Of a DNA stretch of 64,000 bases, positions 7,325-16,398 are shown piece by piece; the first letter of the stretch is position 1; each line of letters starts with the position of its first letter. The position numbers and the translations under genes are program-made. The notes under the pieces were generated by a model. That model did no database searches. It saw nothing but the letters and a program-made list of their open reading frames with translations, and was not told the origin of the DNA. Source of the stretch: Gemmatimonadota bacterium (GTDB lineage Bacteria > Gemmatimonadota > Gemmatimonadetes > Gemmatimonadales > Gemmatimonadaceae); contig JAQBQB010000025.1 in NCBI GenBank assembly GCA_028287235.1, forward strand, positions 62,001 through 126,000, written 5' to 3'.

Positions 7325-9094
7325 ATGATCGTTCGTCTCGTTCTCCTGCTGATCGCGCAGCCGCGCGTCGCCGGCGACAGCGCGGCATTCGTGCGCGTGA
7401 ACCAGCTCGGCTACCGCCCCGACGCGCCAAAGGTGGCGGTCGTTTGCGCGCTGCGGCCGGTGGCGCTGTCACGCTTCATCGTGGAGAACGCGCGCGGCGC
7501 GCGAGTGCTCGGCCCCTTGCCCGCGCGGCGCGACGGCGCGCTCGGTGGATGTGCCGAGACGTGGCGTCTCGATTTTAGCGCGCTGCGGCACCCTGGTCTG
7601 TATCGCGTCCGCGTCGGCGACTACGTCTCACCACCGGTGCGCGTGGCCGACGACGTCTATCGCGGGCTCGCCGACACGCTGATGGGTTACATGCGGCAAC
7701 AGCGCTCGGGCTACAATCCGTTCTTGCGCGACTCGGCGCACAAGAAGGACGCCGTCATCGTCGATCACCCCACGCGGAGCGGTGAGTTCATCGCGGTGAG
7801 CGGCGGCTGGGCCGACGCCGCCGACTACCTGCAGTACGTCGCCACGTCGGCCACCACGACCTACCGCTTGTTGGCCGCCTATCGCGACAGGCCAGCTGCG
7901 TTTGCCGACGCATACGACGCGCGCGGACTGCGTGGCGCCAACGGCGTGCCCGACGTGCTCGACGAAGCGCGACACGGACTCGAATGGTTGATGCGCATGT
8001 TCCCCGACGACAGCACGATGTTCAACCAGATCGGCGACGATCGCGATCACACCTATTGGGATCTGATCACCACCGACAGCTCCGACTACGGTTGGGGAAA
8101 AGGCGGAGCGCGACCGGTGTATCCGTGCACCGGCCACGAGCAGGGGATTCTGGGAAACAAGAATCGCTCGACGGGATACGCATCCACCGCGGGGAAGATG
8201 GCGGCCGCTTTCGCGCTCGGCGCGCGGCTCATGGCGAACCGCGACCGCGTGTTCGCCGACAGCCTGCGACGAAAAGCCATTGCCGCCTACGCGCTCGGTG
8301 TGCGCTATCCCGGCGTCTGTCAGACCGCGCCCGGACACACACCCTATTTCTATGAAGAGGACAATTGGACGGACGACATGGAGCTCGGTGCGGCGCTGCT
8401 GCACCAGCTCACCAGAGAGCCGCGCTACCTCACGGACGCGCTGGCGTTCGCGCGCCGCGAACCGGTCACGCCGTGGATGGGTGCCGACACGGCGCGCCAC
8501 TACCAATGGTATCCGTGGCACAACGCCGGACACTACGAGGCATGGACGCGCGCTGATGCGCGCGGTCGCGCCGAGCTGTCGGGCTTCTATCGCGAGGGCA
8601 TCGAGCGCGTGGCGAAGCGCGCGACGAACGGATTCCGCGTGGGGATACCGTTCATCTGGTGCTCGAACGACCTCATGGTATCGTTCGCCACGCAAGCGAG
8701 CCTGTATCGCCGCATGACCGGCGACTCGCACTTTAGAGAGCTCGAGCAGGCCGCGATCGACTGGTTGTTCGGTACGAATCCCTGGGGAACGTCGATGGTG
8801 ATTGGCGTTCCGCGCGGCGGCGTCTACCCGCGCGATCCGCACACCGAGCTCCCCGCGACCCTTCGTGAAGGGCTCACCGGCGGTCTGGTCGACGGTCCGG
8901 TGTACGCTTCCATCTTCCGAAATCTTCGCGGCATCAGCCTGCATAGTATCGATCGCTTTGCGGCGTTCAACACCGGCGCAGTCGTCTACCACGACGACCT
9001 CGGCGACTACTCGACGAACGAGCACATCATGGATGGGACGGCGAATCTGGCCTACCTCCTGTCCACGCTCGACCCGGCGCGGTCACCGCGATAG
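7325..9094 (+). CDS. Glycoside hydrolase family 9 protein with N-terminal Ig-like domain
   Basis: A 589-residue enzyme with a short hydrophobic leader, a cellulase N-terminal Ig-like domain (VRVNQLGYRPDAPK ... GLYRVRVGD) up to about residue 105, and then an (alpha/alpha)6 GH9 catalytic domain. SGGWADAADYLQY corresponds to the GGW-DAGDY motif, keeping both catalytic aspartates but with Ala for Gly. YSTNEHIMDGTANLAY near the C-terminus supplies the catalytic glutamate. Family members cleave beta-glucans, or exo-act on cello- or glucosamine-oligosaccharides; the Ig-GH9 layout without a cellulose-binding module fits an oligosaccharide-acting enzyme. Its stop overlaps the convergent lipoprotein gene by 12 bases. 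Confidence 0.88.
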   Translation: MIVRLVLLLIAQPRVAGDSAAFVRVNQLGYRPDAPKVAVVCALRPVALSRFIVENARGARVLGPLPARRDGALGGCAETWRLDFSALRHPGLYRVRVGDYVSPPVRVADDVYRGLADTLMGYMRQQRSGYNPFLRDSAHKKDAVIVDHPTRSGEFIAVSGGWADAADYLQYVATSATTTYRLLAAYRDRPAAFADAYDARGLRGANGVPDVLDEARHGLEWLMRMFPDDSTMFNQIGDDRDHTYWDLITTDSSDYGWGKGGARPVYPCTGHEQGILGNKNRSTGYASTAGKMAAAFALGARLMANRDRVFADSLRRKAIAAYALGVRYPGVCQTAPGHTPYFYEEDNWTDDMELGAALLHQLTREPRYLTDALAFARREPVTPWMGADTARHYQWYPWHNAGHYEAWTRADARGRAELSGFYREGIERVAKRATNGFRVGIPFIWCSNDLMVSFATQASLYRRMTGDSHFRELEQAAIDWLFGTNPWGTSMVIGVPRGGVYPRDPHTELPATLREGLTGGLVDGPVYASIFRNLRGISLHSIDRFAAFNTGAVVYHDDLGDYSTNEHIMDGTANLAYLLSTLDPARSPR

Positions 9095-9541
9095 AGGATC
9101 TCGCTGGCGCGCCATGAGCTCCCCCGTCGCGAGCTCGTGTGAGAATGTCCAATGCAGCGACAGAAGCGCTCCCACCGGCTGTTTGATCGTGGTCGATGCG
9201 CGGGCGTCGCCCGCCACTCGCTGCGATATGCTCTGTCCCTCCAGCACCGCGAGCCGCATCGCCCCGGCGTTCTCGGTCAGCGCGGCCTCAGGAATGCGCA
9301 ACGTGGCGCGCGCCCCCGGCTCCACGCGGCCGAGCAGCCACTCGCGCTGCTCGCCGACGAGATAAACGTGCACGTAGTTTCGGGCAGCGTTGTCGAACTG
9401 GACCGTGACGGCGGCCTCGGCGGCGGGGGAGGGTCTGTCCAGTGGCAGGCGCGAGGGGGCGCTGGCGCAGCCGCCGGAGGCGAGGGCGAGGGTCAGGGCG
9501 GCGGCGAGTGAAACCAGGGAACGGGTGCTTGGCGTAGTCAT
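9083..9541 (-). CDS. Small lipoprotein of unknown function
   Basis: A 152-residue protein with a clear lipoprotein signal (LALASGGC, cysteine at about residue 25) and a region following that is rich in beta-type residues (VTVQFDNAARNYVHVYLVGEQREWLLG). The start is ATG 9541 with GGAGG upstream. It carries no catalytic motif that I recognise. It is convergent with the GH9 gene and divergent from the ECF sigma gene at 9671. The pattern VQFDN-x(5)-VYL...LGRVEPG is reminiscent of short carbohydrate-binding or assembly lipoproteins, but this is only an impression. Confidence 0.75.
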   Translation of the reverse strand: MTTPSTRSLVSLAAALTLALASGGCASAPSRLPLDRPSPAAEAAVTVQFDNAARNYVHVYLVGEQREWLLGRVEPGARATLRIPEAALTENAGAMRLAVLEGQSISQRVAGDARASTTIKQPVGALLSLHWTFSHELATGELMARQRDPLSR

Positions 9542-9670
9542 TGTGTCCTCCAGGAGCGGGAACGGCGCGCTCGGCGCCTTGTCCCTTAGCGCGCAGAACG
9601 CGGTCAAACCCACTCACGGCTGGTGGTGTCCAACTGCGAAGACCGGTTCTCCCTTCAGCCCCGAGCGACC

Positions 9671-10282
9671 ATGCGCATCACCCCAGTGCCCACCAGGCCC
9701 GCGTCCGCCGCGAACGGCCAGATGTCGCCCGGCGTCACGGAGCTGCTGCGCGCGTGGGGCGCGGGCGACGCGGGTGCGAGCGAGGAGCTCGTGCCGCTCG
9801 TCTACGCGGAGCTTCGCCGGCAGGCGCGGCGCGCGCTGCGCCGCGAGGGCGAAGGCCACACGCTCCAGGCAACCGCGCTCGTGCACGAGGCGTGGTTGCG
9901 CCTCGATGGACAGCACGACGCGCGTTGGGAGAGCCGCACCCAGTTTCTCGCCGTCGCCGCACAGACGATGCGTCGCGTGCTCGTGGACCATGCGCGCGCG
10001 CGTCGCGCGCTCAAGCGTGGAGGCGGCGGGGCGCAGGTCACGCTCGGCGACGCGGAGCATGCGGCGGCGGCGGCGCACGATGAGGTGGACGTGCTCGCGC
10101 TGGACGAGGCCCTCGCACGTCTCGCGATCCTGGATCCACGAAAGGCGCGGCTGGTAGAGCTGCGCTACTTCGCGGGGCTGAGCATCCCCGAAGCCGCGGC
10201 GACGCTCGGCATCTCGTTGGCCACGGTCGGCCGCGAGTGGGCCGTCGCGCGCATGTGGCTTCGCCGCGAGCTCGAGGCATGA
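9671..10282 (+). CDS. ECF-type RNA polymerase sigma factor (Sigma70_ECF family)
   Basis: A 203-residue sigma factor of the ECF-like family common in Acidobacteria, Planctomycetes and Gemmatimonadota. Region 2 reads LLRAWGAGDAGASEELVPLVYAELRRQARR and then TALVHEAWLRL; region 4 reads LRYFAGLSIPEAAATLGIS with an HTH. ATG 9671 is used; ATG 9722 would start right at MSPGVTELL and is equally plausible. It overlaps the kinase gene by ATGA. There is no anti-sigma gene, so the kinase next door is the natural candidate regulator. Confidence 0.9.
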   Translation: MRITPVPTRPASAANGQMSPGVTELLRAWGAGDAGASEELVPLVYAELRRQARRALRREGEGHTLQATALVHEAWLRLDGQHDARWESRTQFLAVAAQTMRRVLVDHARARRALKRGGGGAQVTLGDAEHAAAAAHDEVDVLALDEALARLAILDPRKARLVELRYFAGLSIPEAAATLGISLATVGREWAVARMWLRRELEA

Positions 10283-12369
10283 TGACGCCCGAACGGTGGC
10301 GCGCGGTGGACGCGATCCTCCAGGCCGCGCTCGCATGCGAGCCCGATCGGCGGAACGCCGTCGTCGCCGCCGCGTGTGGCGACGACGAGTCGCTGCGAGT
10401 CGAGGTCGCGTCGCTCCTCGCGGCGCACGTGGACGCCGCCAACGATTTTCTCGAGCGGCCCGCGGCGGAGGTGATCGGCGCGCCGCCGCTCGCCGGCCGC
10501 CTCGCCGACGCGCTTGCGGGGCGCTACGCAATCGTCCGCGAGATTGCGCGCGGGGGGATGGCTACGGTGTACCTCGCGCGCGACCTGCGGCACGACCGCC
10601 GCGTCGCGATCAAGGTGCTGCGTGACGAGCTCGCGGCCGCTGTGGGCGCCGAGCGGTTCCTCACGGAAATTCGTGTGACTGCGTCGCTCCTCCACCCGCA
10701 CATCTTGCCCCTGTTCGACTCGGGGAGCGCGGACGGGCTCCTCTGGTACGCGATGCCGTTCGTCGAAGGCGAGACGCTGCGGTCACGGCTTGCCCGCGAG
10801 GGGCAGCTCCCGGTCGCCGAGGCGGTGCGCCTTGCTCGCGAGATCGCGGACGCGCTCGACCACGCGCACCTTCGCGGCATCGTCCACCGCGACGTCAAGC
10901 CGGAGAACGTGCTGCTCCAGGACGGACACGCGCTGGTCGCGGACTTCGGCATCGCGCTGGCGCTCGAGCAGGCGGGCGGCGAGCGAATCACGCGCACGGG
11001 CTTCGCGCTCGGCACCCCGCAGTACATGGCGCCGGAGCAGGCGGCGGGCGAGCGCGTGCTCGACGCGCGGGTCGACGTCTACGCGCTGGGCGCGGTGCTG
11101 CACGAAATGCTCGCGGGCGAGCCTCCCTTTGCGGCGCCGACGCGACAGGCCGTCGTGCGGCGTATGATGCACGAGCTGCCGCCGGCGCTGGCGACGCGCC
11201 GGCCTGACGTCGCGCCATTCGTGGACGCTGCCGTGCGGAAGGCGCTGGCGAAGCGACCCGACGATCGATTCCCGAGCGCCGCGGCGTTTGCGGCGGTGCT
11301 CGCGGCGCCGCTGGACGGAATCAATTCCAGCGCGACCGCATCGGAGAGTCGTCGCGCCGCCCCGCGCGGCCGCACGGTCTCCGCGCGCGCGGCACTGTAC
11401 ACCGTTGTCGCTACGCTAATGTTGGGACTGGTGGGCGGCCGGCTCGTCGACCCCTCCTCAGTCATCCGGCGCTGGGCTGACGACGCACGCGCCGCGCTGC
11501 GCCCGGCCGGCGACGCCGGCCGCGCGACGCCCCTCGTGACGGCGGGCGACCTACCCGACTTACCGCTCACCGTGTTCGACCGGGCCGGCCGTCCACTGCG
11601 CGAGATTCCGGGGAATCGTCCCTGGACGCCGCGCTTTTCCCCGGACGGACATCGTGTGGCGTACGGCGCGTTCGGCCCCGGACGTGAGACGAGCGACCTC
11701 TGGGTGACGGACTTGGACGCCGGCACGACACTGCGACTCACCGATGACGACGCAGACGCCAACGACCCGCAGTGGAGCTCCGACGGTTCGGCCATCGCCT
11801 ACTCGGTGAACGCGCCCGGTGGCAAGGACGTGGTGACGCGACCACTGGCGCGCGGCACGGCGCACGTGCTCGCGGCGCGCGACGGGGCTCAATTTCCGAG
11901 CGACTGGCTGCGTGACGGCAGCGCGCTACTCGTCACGGAGGAGGCTGGACCGAACAAACACGACATTCTCGTGCAGCCGGCCGACGGCTCGCCGGCGCGG
12001 CCATATGCGGCGACGCCCGCGGACGAGACGGCCGCGCGCATCTCGCCCGACGGGCGCTGGGTCGCGTATACCTCCGACGAGTCGGGCCGGCCCGAAGTGT
12101 ACCTCGACTCTTATCCGCGACCCGGGCGGCGCCTGACGATCTCCTCGAGCGGCGGCGTGCACCCTGTGTGGCGTGGCGACGGTCGGGAGCTGTACTACTG
12201 GCGAGACGGAGCGCTGGTGGCCGTGCAGCTCGGTGCGGCAGTGGGCGGCGAACTGCCGAGGCTCGGCGCACAGACCGTGTTGTTCCGGGCGCCGTATCTG
12301 GTCAGCATTAATACGATGTACGACGTGTCTCCGGACGGCCAGCGGTTCGTGATCGTGCGACAGCGCTGA
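10279..12369 (+). CDS. Membrane Ser/Thr protein kinase with C-terminal PD40/TolB-like propeller
   Basis: A 696-residue protein. Residues about 80-345 are a Hanks-type kinase with the glycine loop ARGGMATVYLA, the lysine in VAIKVL, HRDVKPENVLL, DFG and GTPQYMAPEQ all present. Residues about 372-390 (LYTVVATLMLGLVGG) form one membrane helix. Residues about 430-696 carry PD40/WD40-like repeats (RFSPDGHRVAYG, RISPDGRWVAYTSDESG), which would lie outside the cytoplasmic membrane. An N-terminal helical segment of 80 residues precedes the kinase. The gene starts at ATG 10279, overlapping the sigma gene. Phosphorylation of the sigma factor by its co-encoded kinase is a reasonable model but not shown here. 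Confidence 0.93.
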   Translation: MMTPERWRAVDAILQAALACEPDRRNAVVAAACGDDESLRVEVASLLAAHVDAANDFLERPAAEVIGAPPLAGRLADALAGRYAIVREIARGGMATVYLARDLRHDRRVAIKVLRDELAAAVGAERFLTEIRVTASLLHPHILPLFDSGSADGLLWYAMPFVEGETLRSRLAREGQLPVAEAVRLAREIADALDHAHLRGIVHRDVKPENVLLQDGHALVADFGIALALEQAGGERITRTGFALGTPQYMAPEQAAGERVLDARVDVYALGAVLHEMLAGEPPFAAPTRQAVVRRMMHELPPALATRRPDVAPFVDAAVRKALAKRPDDRFPSAAAFAAVLAAPLDGINSSATASESRRAAPRGRTVSARAALYTVVATLMLGLVGGRLVDPSSVIRRWADDARAALRPAGDAGRATPLVTAGDLPDLPLTVFDRAGRPLREIPGNRPWTPRFSPDGHRVAYGAFGPGRETSDLWVTDLDAGTTLRLTDDDADANDPQWSSDGSAIAYSVNAPGGKDVVTRPLARGTAHVLAARDGAQFPSDWLRDGSALLVTEEAGPNKHDILVQPADGSPARPYAATPADETAARISPDGRWVAYTSDESGRPEVYLDSYPRPGRRLTISSSGGVHPVWRGDGRELYYWRDGALVAVQLGAAVGGELPRLGAQTVLFRAPYLVSINTMYDVSPDGQRFVIVRQR

Positions 12370-12397
12370 TCGGGCCGGCGAGCTTCGAGAGCAGCGG

Positions 12398-13363
12398 TCA
12401 ATCGTCGCCGACGTTGCCCAGGACCACGGCGGCGTTCCGCTTGAGTCCGTCCAGCTTCGCGCGTTTCATCGGTGAGTTCTTGAACGCTATTCTAAAACTC
12501 TCAACATCCATCGAGAGAATCTCTCGCGCCAGCGTTTGCGCATTCTTGCCAGCGATCACCTGTCGCGCGGCGAACGCCGGCTCGCGTAACGGCAACGCGA
12601 ACTTCTCGTTCCACGGGCAGACCTCCTGGCAGATGTCGCACCCGTACAACAGCTCACCGATCTGCTCGCGATACTGAACTGGAATATCGCCTTTCAGCTC
12701 GATCGTCAGATACGAGATGCACTTCGTCGAATCCAGCACGTGCGGCTCCACGAGCGCGCCCGTCGGACACGCGTCAAGACACCGGCGGCACGTACCACAG
12801 TGATCCGTCACGAACGGCGTGTCTGCCTCGAGCTCGAGATCGAGCAGCAGTGCGCCGAGAAAGAAGAAGGATCCCGCGCGCGGATTGATCAGCGTCGTGT
12901 TCTTGCCGAACCATCCGAGCCCCGCGCGCCGGGCGAGATCGCGCTCGAGCAACGGACCGGTGTCGACGTATGGCTTTCCGGTGACGCCGCGTCCGACCTG
13001 CTGCTCGATCCAGCGATGCAGCTGCGTCAACCGCTCGACCATCACGTCGTGGTAGTCGTCGCCGCGCGCGTATCGCGCCACCGGCCCTGAAGGTTCGGCG
13101 CCGCCGTAGCTCATCGCGACCACGATCGCGCGTGTCGTGCCCACGAAGGGCAACCGCGAATCGCGACGCTTGTCCGCCGTGCGCGGGATGTACGACATCT
13201 CGCCGGCGTACCCGCGTGCGAGCCAGTCGTCGAACGCATCGGTGGTCGTCGCCGGTCCGAGCGTCGTCACGCCGGCGAGATCGAATCCCAGGCCGTACGC
13301 CTGCGCCTTGATCAACGCTTCGAGCGTCTCGCCCGCTGCGGGCAGCGCGGCGGGAGCGATCAC
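12398..13363 (-). CDS. queG: tRNA epoxyqueuosine(34) reductase
   Basis: A 321-residue cobalamin-dependent iron-sulfur enzyme that carries out the last step of queuosine synthesis in tRNA. The key evidence is the ferredoxin-like pair HCGTCRRCLDACPTGAL and YGCDICQEVCPWN, together with the N-terminal LGFDLAGVT and YGG segments typical of QueG. I chose GTG 13363 because it overlaps the stop of the upstream 83-residue gene as GTGA; a TTG at 13381 would add six residues. No other queuosine gene is visible nearby. Confidence 0.92.
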   Translation of the reverse strand: MIAPAALPAAGETLEALIKAQAYGLGFDLAGVTTLGPATTTDAFDDWLARGYAGEMSYIPRTADKRRDSRLPFVGTTRAIVVAMSYGGAEPSGPVARYARGDDYHDVMVERLTQLHRWIEQQVGRGVTGKPYVDTGPLLERDLARRAGLGWFGKNTTLINPRAGSFFFLGALLLDLELEADTPFVTDHCGTCRRCLDACPTGALVEPHVLDSTKCISYLTIELKGDIPVQYREQIGELLYGCDICQEVCPWNEKFALPLREPAFAARQVIAGKNAQTLAREILSMDVESFRIAFKNSPMKRAKLDGLKRNAAVVLGNVGDD

Positions 13364-13611
13364 GAGTCGCGCACCGCCCAACGCGCGTAGCGCACGATGT
13401 CTTCGGCGGGCGGAACGATGTGCTCGTCGCCGTACGCCGTGTACATGCGCCAGCGCAGGTACGCCGCGGCGGGAAGCGGGAGAAACGGAGCGTGCCGGTT
13501 CCAGTCGCGCGCGCGAAATCTCCAGCCGACCCGCAGCAGCGCGAGCCCGGTGCGCGGGCTCAGCAGACCGCGCCAGGCGAGCGCTAGAACGAGTCGGGGC
13601 CAGGTGGACAT
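13360..13611 (-). CDS. Conserved hypothetical protein upstream of queG
   Basis: An 83-residue basic protein, MSTWPRLVLALAWRGLLSP at the N-terminus and WRMYTAYGDEHIVPPAEDI near the C-terminus. It has no membrane-length hydrophobic helix of clear confidence and no known motif. Its stop overlaps the queG start (GTGA), so the two are co-translated. An upstream in-frame start would extend it 28 residues into promoter-like sequence and is less likely. The function is unknown; the coupling suggests a role with QueG. Confidence 0.7.
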   Translation of the reverse strand: MSTWPRLVLALAWRGLLSPRTGLALLRVGWRFRARDWNRHAPFLPLPAAAYLRWRMYTAYGDEHIVPPAEDIVRYARWAVRDS

Positions 13612-13650
13612 GGTTGAAAGATGCGATGGAAGCCCGGCCCTGTCATCCGC

Positions 13651-13656
13651 TAGAAT
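13651..13656 (+). promoter_or_regulatory. Candidate -10 element TAGAAT in GCTAGAAT context
   Basis: TAGAAT preceded by GC lies 28 bases before the GTG at 13684. No good -35 hexamer is visible at 16-18 bases upstream, so this rests on similarity to the GCTAGAAT and GCTACAAT elements before the genes at 47872 and 45060. Confidence 0.3.
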
Positions 13657-13683
13657 GCGACATCCCGCAATGTTGGAGAACTC

Positions 13684-13923
13684 GTGCTCTACCAAGTCAT
13701 CTCGATGATCGGCGCACTGCTGATCCTGGTCGCCTACGCCGGCTCGCAGGCGGGTCGCATCGATCGTCGAAGCACGTCGTACAACGCGCTCAATCTCGTT
13801 GGCTCGGCGCTGCTCGCCTGGGTTGCCATCGTGAACCGGCAGGCCGGGTTCATCGTGCTCGAATCGCTGTGGGCGCTCCTCTCGATTCAGCCGCTTCTCG
13901 CCAGCATGCGGAAGACCGCGTGA
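13684..13923 (+). CDS. Small two-helix membrane protein, CBU_0592 family-like
   Basis: A 79-residue protein with two to three hydrophobic helices: ISMIGALLILVAYAGSQAG, then YNALNLVGSALLAWVAI, then IVLESLWALLSI. This layout and the SxxNLVGS...ESxWALxS pattern match the CBU_0592 family of small membrane proteins, whose role is unknown. The start is GTG 13684 with GGAGA 5 bases upstream. A TAGAAT element at 13651-13656 may be its -10 box. It ends two bases before the convergent phosphodiesterase gene. Confidence 0.75.
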   Translation: MLYQVISMIGALLILVAYAGSQAGRIDRRSTSYNALNLVGSALLAWVAIVNRQAGFIVLESLWALLSIQPLLASMRKTA

Positions 13924-13924
13924 T

Positions 13925-15322
13925 CTAGAGGAACGAAGCGCCGTCCAATCCCGGCGGCACCAGCTTGCCCATCGCTACGAGCGCGCTCGGCATGACGTCT
14001 ACCGTGCGCCGCGGTGTGGATACCGCCGGCCGATTCACGAGCAGCGGTACGAGCATGTGCTCGCGGTGCAGCGCGCCGTGCGAGCTGAGATGCGGAATCG
14101 GCTCGTAGCGCGAGCGAAAATCCCAATCGCGCGCGGCCGACAGCACGATCTCTCCCGACCGCGGTGCCATCACGAGGTGCACGATCTGCACGAGCCCGTC
14201 CGGGTAGTCGGTGTCGATCGTCGCCTCGTACGCCTCGGTCGTCGACGCTCCGCTCACGTCGCTGCCGATGCCGAGCGGATCGCCAGTATCGCGGCGATAG
14301 TGGAATCGGCCGTTCTCCGACCATGTGACCGCTGTGCCGCGCGACACGGTGATGATCGCGACACTCTTCGGCTGCCGCAGCAACAGTAGGTCCACCGACG
14401 GCCGCGCGAGCACCGCGTCGAACAGGTTGCGCCAGCGAGCGTCGAGCGGATTACACCGCTCCTTCGACCGAACGTCGAGGTACAGATGCGCCATCGCGTT
14501 GCCGCTCACCATCACGGCGACCTCCGGCGCGATGCCGTACACCCACGGATGCGACATCGAGCGATAGCCTGCCGCGTCGATGATGCCGGCGAGATCGTCG
14601 TGCTGCGTGACGCGCGAGTGTCCGTGGTCGCTCACCACCCAGAGGCTCATGTCGTCCCAACGCCCCGCACGCTCGGCGTCGGCGCGGATCTCGGCGGCGG
14701 CGTCGTCGACGATGCGCAGCGCATCCATGATCATCGGCGAGCCGTGCCCGCGCGCATGCGACACCTTGTCCACGCCGGTCAACGCGGCGAAGACGAACTC
14801 GGGTTTGTCGTCGCGCACACGTCTGGTGATCTGGCTCGCGACGTCGCGGTCGATCTGCAACCATCCCGCGACGTTTCCGCTGAAATGCGTGCGGGCGGCG
14901 CGAAATGCCGACAGCGCGGTGATCGATCCGATGCGATTCGTCTTGGGTAATCCGCGCCCGATGACGTTGAGAGCGCCAATGCTCGCGCCCGCGAGCTCGA
15001 AGATCGTCGGCGCGTCGGCCGCGATGTCGCCGTCGACCGCGCCCATCTGATATCCGACATAGCTGCGCGAGTAATCGGGAAAGCTGCACACCTCGCGCGC
15101 GCGGTCGAACCACCGAAGGCCAGGCAATCCGATCGGGCCCGGGAAGCGGCCCATCAGAAAGGGCGCGTAGGCGGGACCGGTGACCGAGGGAAAGCATGAC
15201 GTCACCGTGTGCAATCCGCCTTCGGCGCGCAAACGCGCCAGGGCCGGAAGGGCACCGTTGGTCAGCGCGGCGTCGAGCGTGTCAGGACGCGCGCCGTCAG
15301 CGAGAAGGATGACGACGGACAA
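13925..15322 (-). CDS. Alkaline phosphatase/phosphodiesterase superfamily protein
   Basis: A 465-residue member of the nucleotide pyrophosphatase/phosphodiesterase (PF01663-type) fold. Metal-binding features visible are the N-terminal VILLADGARPDTL, the nucleophile region TSCFPSVTGPAYAPFLMGRFPG with Thr/Ser, and SLWVVSDHGHSRV near residue 245. It lacks a signal peptide, so it is probably cytoplasmic unless the start is wrong. The best start is TTG 15322; no ATG or GTG is better placed. The substrate may be a nucleotide, phospholipid headgroup or phosphonate; sequence alone cannot decide. Confidence 0.85.
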   Translation of the reverse strand: MSVVILLADGARPDTLDAALTNGALPALARLRAEGGLHTVTSCFPSVTGPAYAPFLMGRFPGPIGLPGLRWFDRAREVCSFPDYSRSYVGYQMGAVDGDIAADAPTIFELAGASIGALNVIGRGLPKTNRIGSITALSAFRAARTHFSGNVAGWLQIDRDVASQITRRVRDDKPEFVFAALTGVDKVSHARGHGSPMIMDALRIVDDAAAEIRADAERAGRWDDMSLWVVSDHGHSRVTQHDDLAGIIDAAGYRSMSHPWVYGIAPEVAVMVSGNAMAHLYLDVRSKERCNPLDARWRNLFDAVLARPSVDLLLLRQPKSVAIITVSRGTAVTWSENGRFHYRRDTGDPLGIGSDVSGASTTEAYEATIDTDYPDGLVQIVHLVMAPRSGEIVLSAARDWDFRSRYEPIPHLSSHGALHREHMLVPLLVNRPAVSTPRRTVDVMPSALVAMGKLVPPGLDGASFL

Positions 15323-15398
15323 GACCGAAAAAGCTCACTGTGTGGGTTCCGGAAGCTCGCCTCTGTGCACTCGCCGCTCAACCCCGTAAACTTCACGG

Positions 15399-16388
15399 AT
15401 GCCAGAGCCAAAAAAACGCGTACGACCGAAGTCGTCCAAAGCGCCGAAGCCGGCAAAGTCCTCACGGCCCGCGAAGTCCGCCAAGCCTCTGAAGCCAACC
15501 AAGTCCCCGCGCACCGCGGGCGGCAAGAAGGGGAGTCCCGCCGTCCTCGCCGAGGCGTCGATCACCGCCCAGGAAGGGTTCAAGGAGCGGACCGAAGCGG
15601 GGCATCGCGCCGCCGGACGCACGCCCCCGTCCGAGAAGAGCGCCGCGCGCACGGCCGGCGCCGCGCGAAAGCTCGACACCGACATTCGCAGTTGGATCGG
15701 TCCCGAGACGGAAGACGAGAAGCTGCTTCAGCCCGGCAGCGACCGAAGCGACTTCCGCAGCACCGACACCTGGCGCGTGATGCGCATCATGGGCGAGTTC
15801 ATCGAGGGATTCGACAACCTCGCCGGCGTGGACAAAGGCGTGTCGATCTTCGGATCGGCGAGGACGGATCCCGACGACCCGCAGTACATGGCGGCGCAGG
15901 AAGTCGCGCGACTCCTCGCGGAGGCAGGCTTCGCGATCATCACCGGCGCCGGCCCGGGAATCATGGAGGCGGCGAACAAGGGCGCGAGGGAAGGCGGCGG
16001 CCGCTCCATCGGCTGCAACATCGAGCTCCCGTTCGAGCAGGGCGCGAATCCCTACGTCGACACTCTCGTCAACTTCCGCTATTTCTTCGTGCGGAAGACG
16101 ATGTTCATCAAGTACTCGAATGCGTTCATCATCTTTCCCGGTGGCTTCGGCACGCTCGACGAGGCGTTCGAAGCGCTGACGCTGATCCAGACGGGGAAGA
16201 TCTATCAATTTCCTGTCGTCCTGTTCGGCCGCCATTACTGGGCCGGACTCATTCGGTGGCTGCAGTCGCGGGTCTTGGGCGAAGGAAAGATCTCGCCTGC
16301 CGATCTCGACCTCCTGCTGCTCACCGACGATCCGCGCGAAGCGGCGCACGCCGTGATCGCGTCCTGGGAATCACAGCAGACCAAGTAG
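15399..16388 (+). CDS. LOG family protein with basic histone-like N-terminal tail
   Basis: A 329-residue protein. Residues about 120-310 are a Rossmann-like LOG/TIGR00730 domain with [12 protein letters not shown] and PGGFGTLDE, the motif for nucleotide-5'-monophosphate nucleosidase (LOG, PpnN) activity. The first 50 residues are repeats of Lys, Pro, Ala and Ser resembling a histone H1 tail, followed by a linker to about residue 90. The tail is unusual for this family and might bind nucleic acid or polyanions. The next gene starts 10 bases downstream, so the pair is likely an operon. Confidence 0.88.
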   Translation: MPEPKKRVRPKSSKAPKPAKSSRPAKSAKPLKPTKSPRTAGGKKGSPAVLAEASITAQEGFKERTEAGHRAAGRTPPSEKSAARTAGAARKLDTDIRSWIGPETEDEKLLQPGSDRSDFRSTDTWRVMRIMGEFIEGFDNLAGVDKGVSIFGSARTDPDDPQYMAAQEVARLLAEAGFAIITGAGPGIMEAANKGAREGGGRSIGCNIELPFEQGANPYVDTLVNFRYFFVRKTMFIKYSNAFIIFPGGFGTLDEAFEALTLIQTGKIYQFPVVLFGRHYWAGLIRWLQSRVLGEGKISPADLDLLLLTDDPREAAHAVIASWESQQTK

Positions 16389-16398
16389 AATTCGCTTC

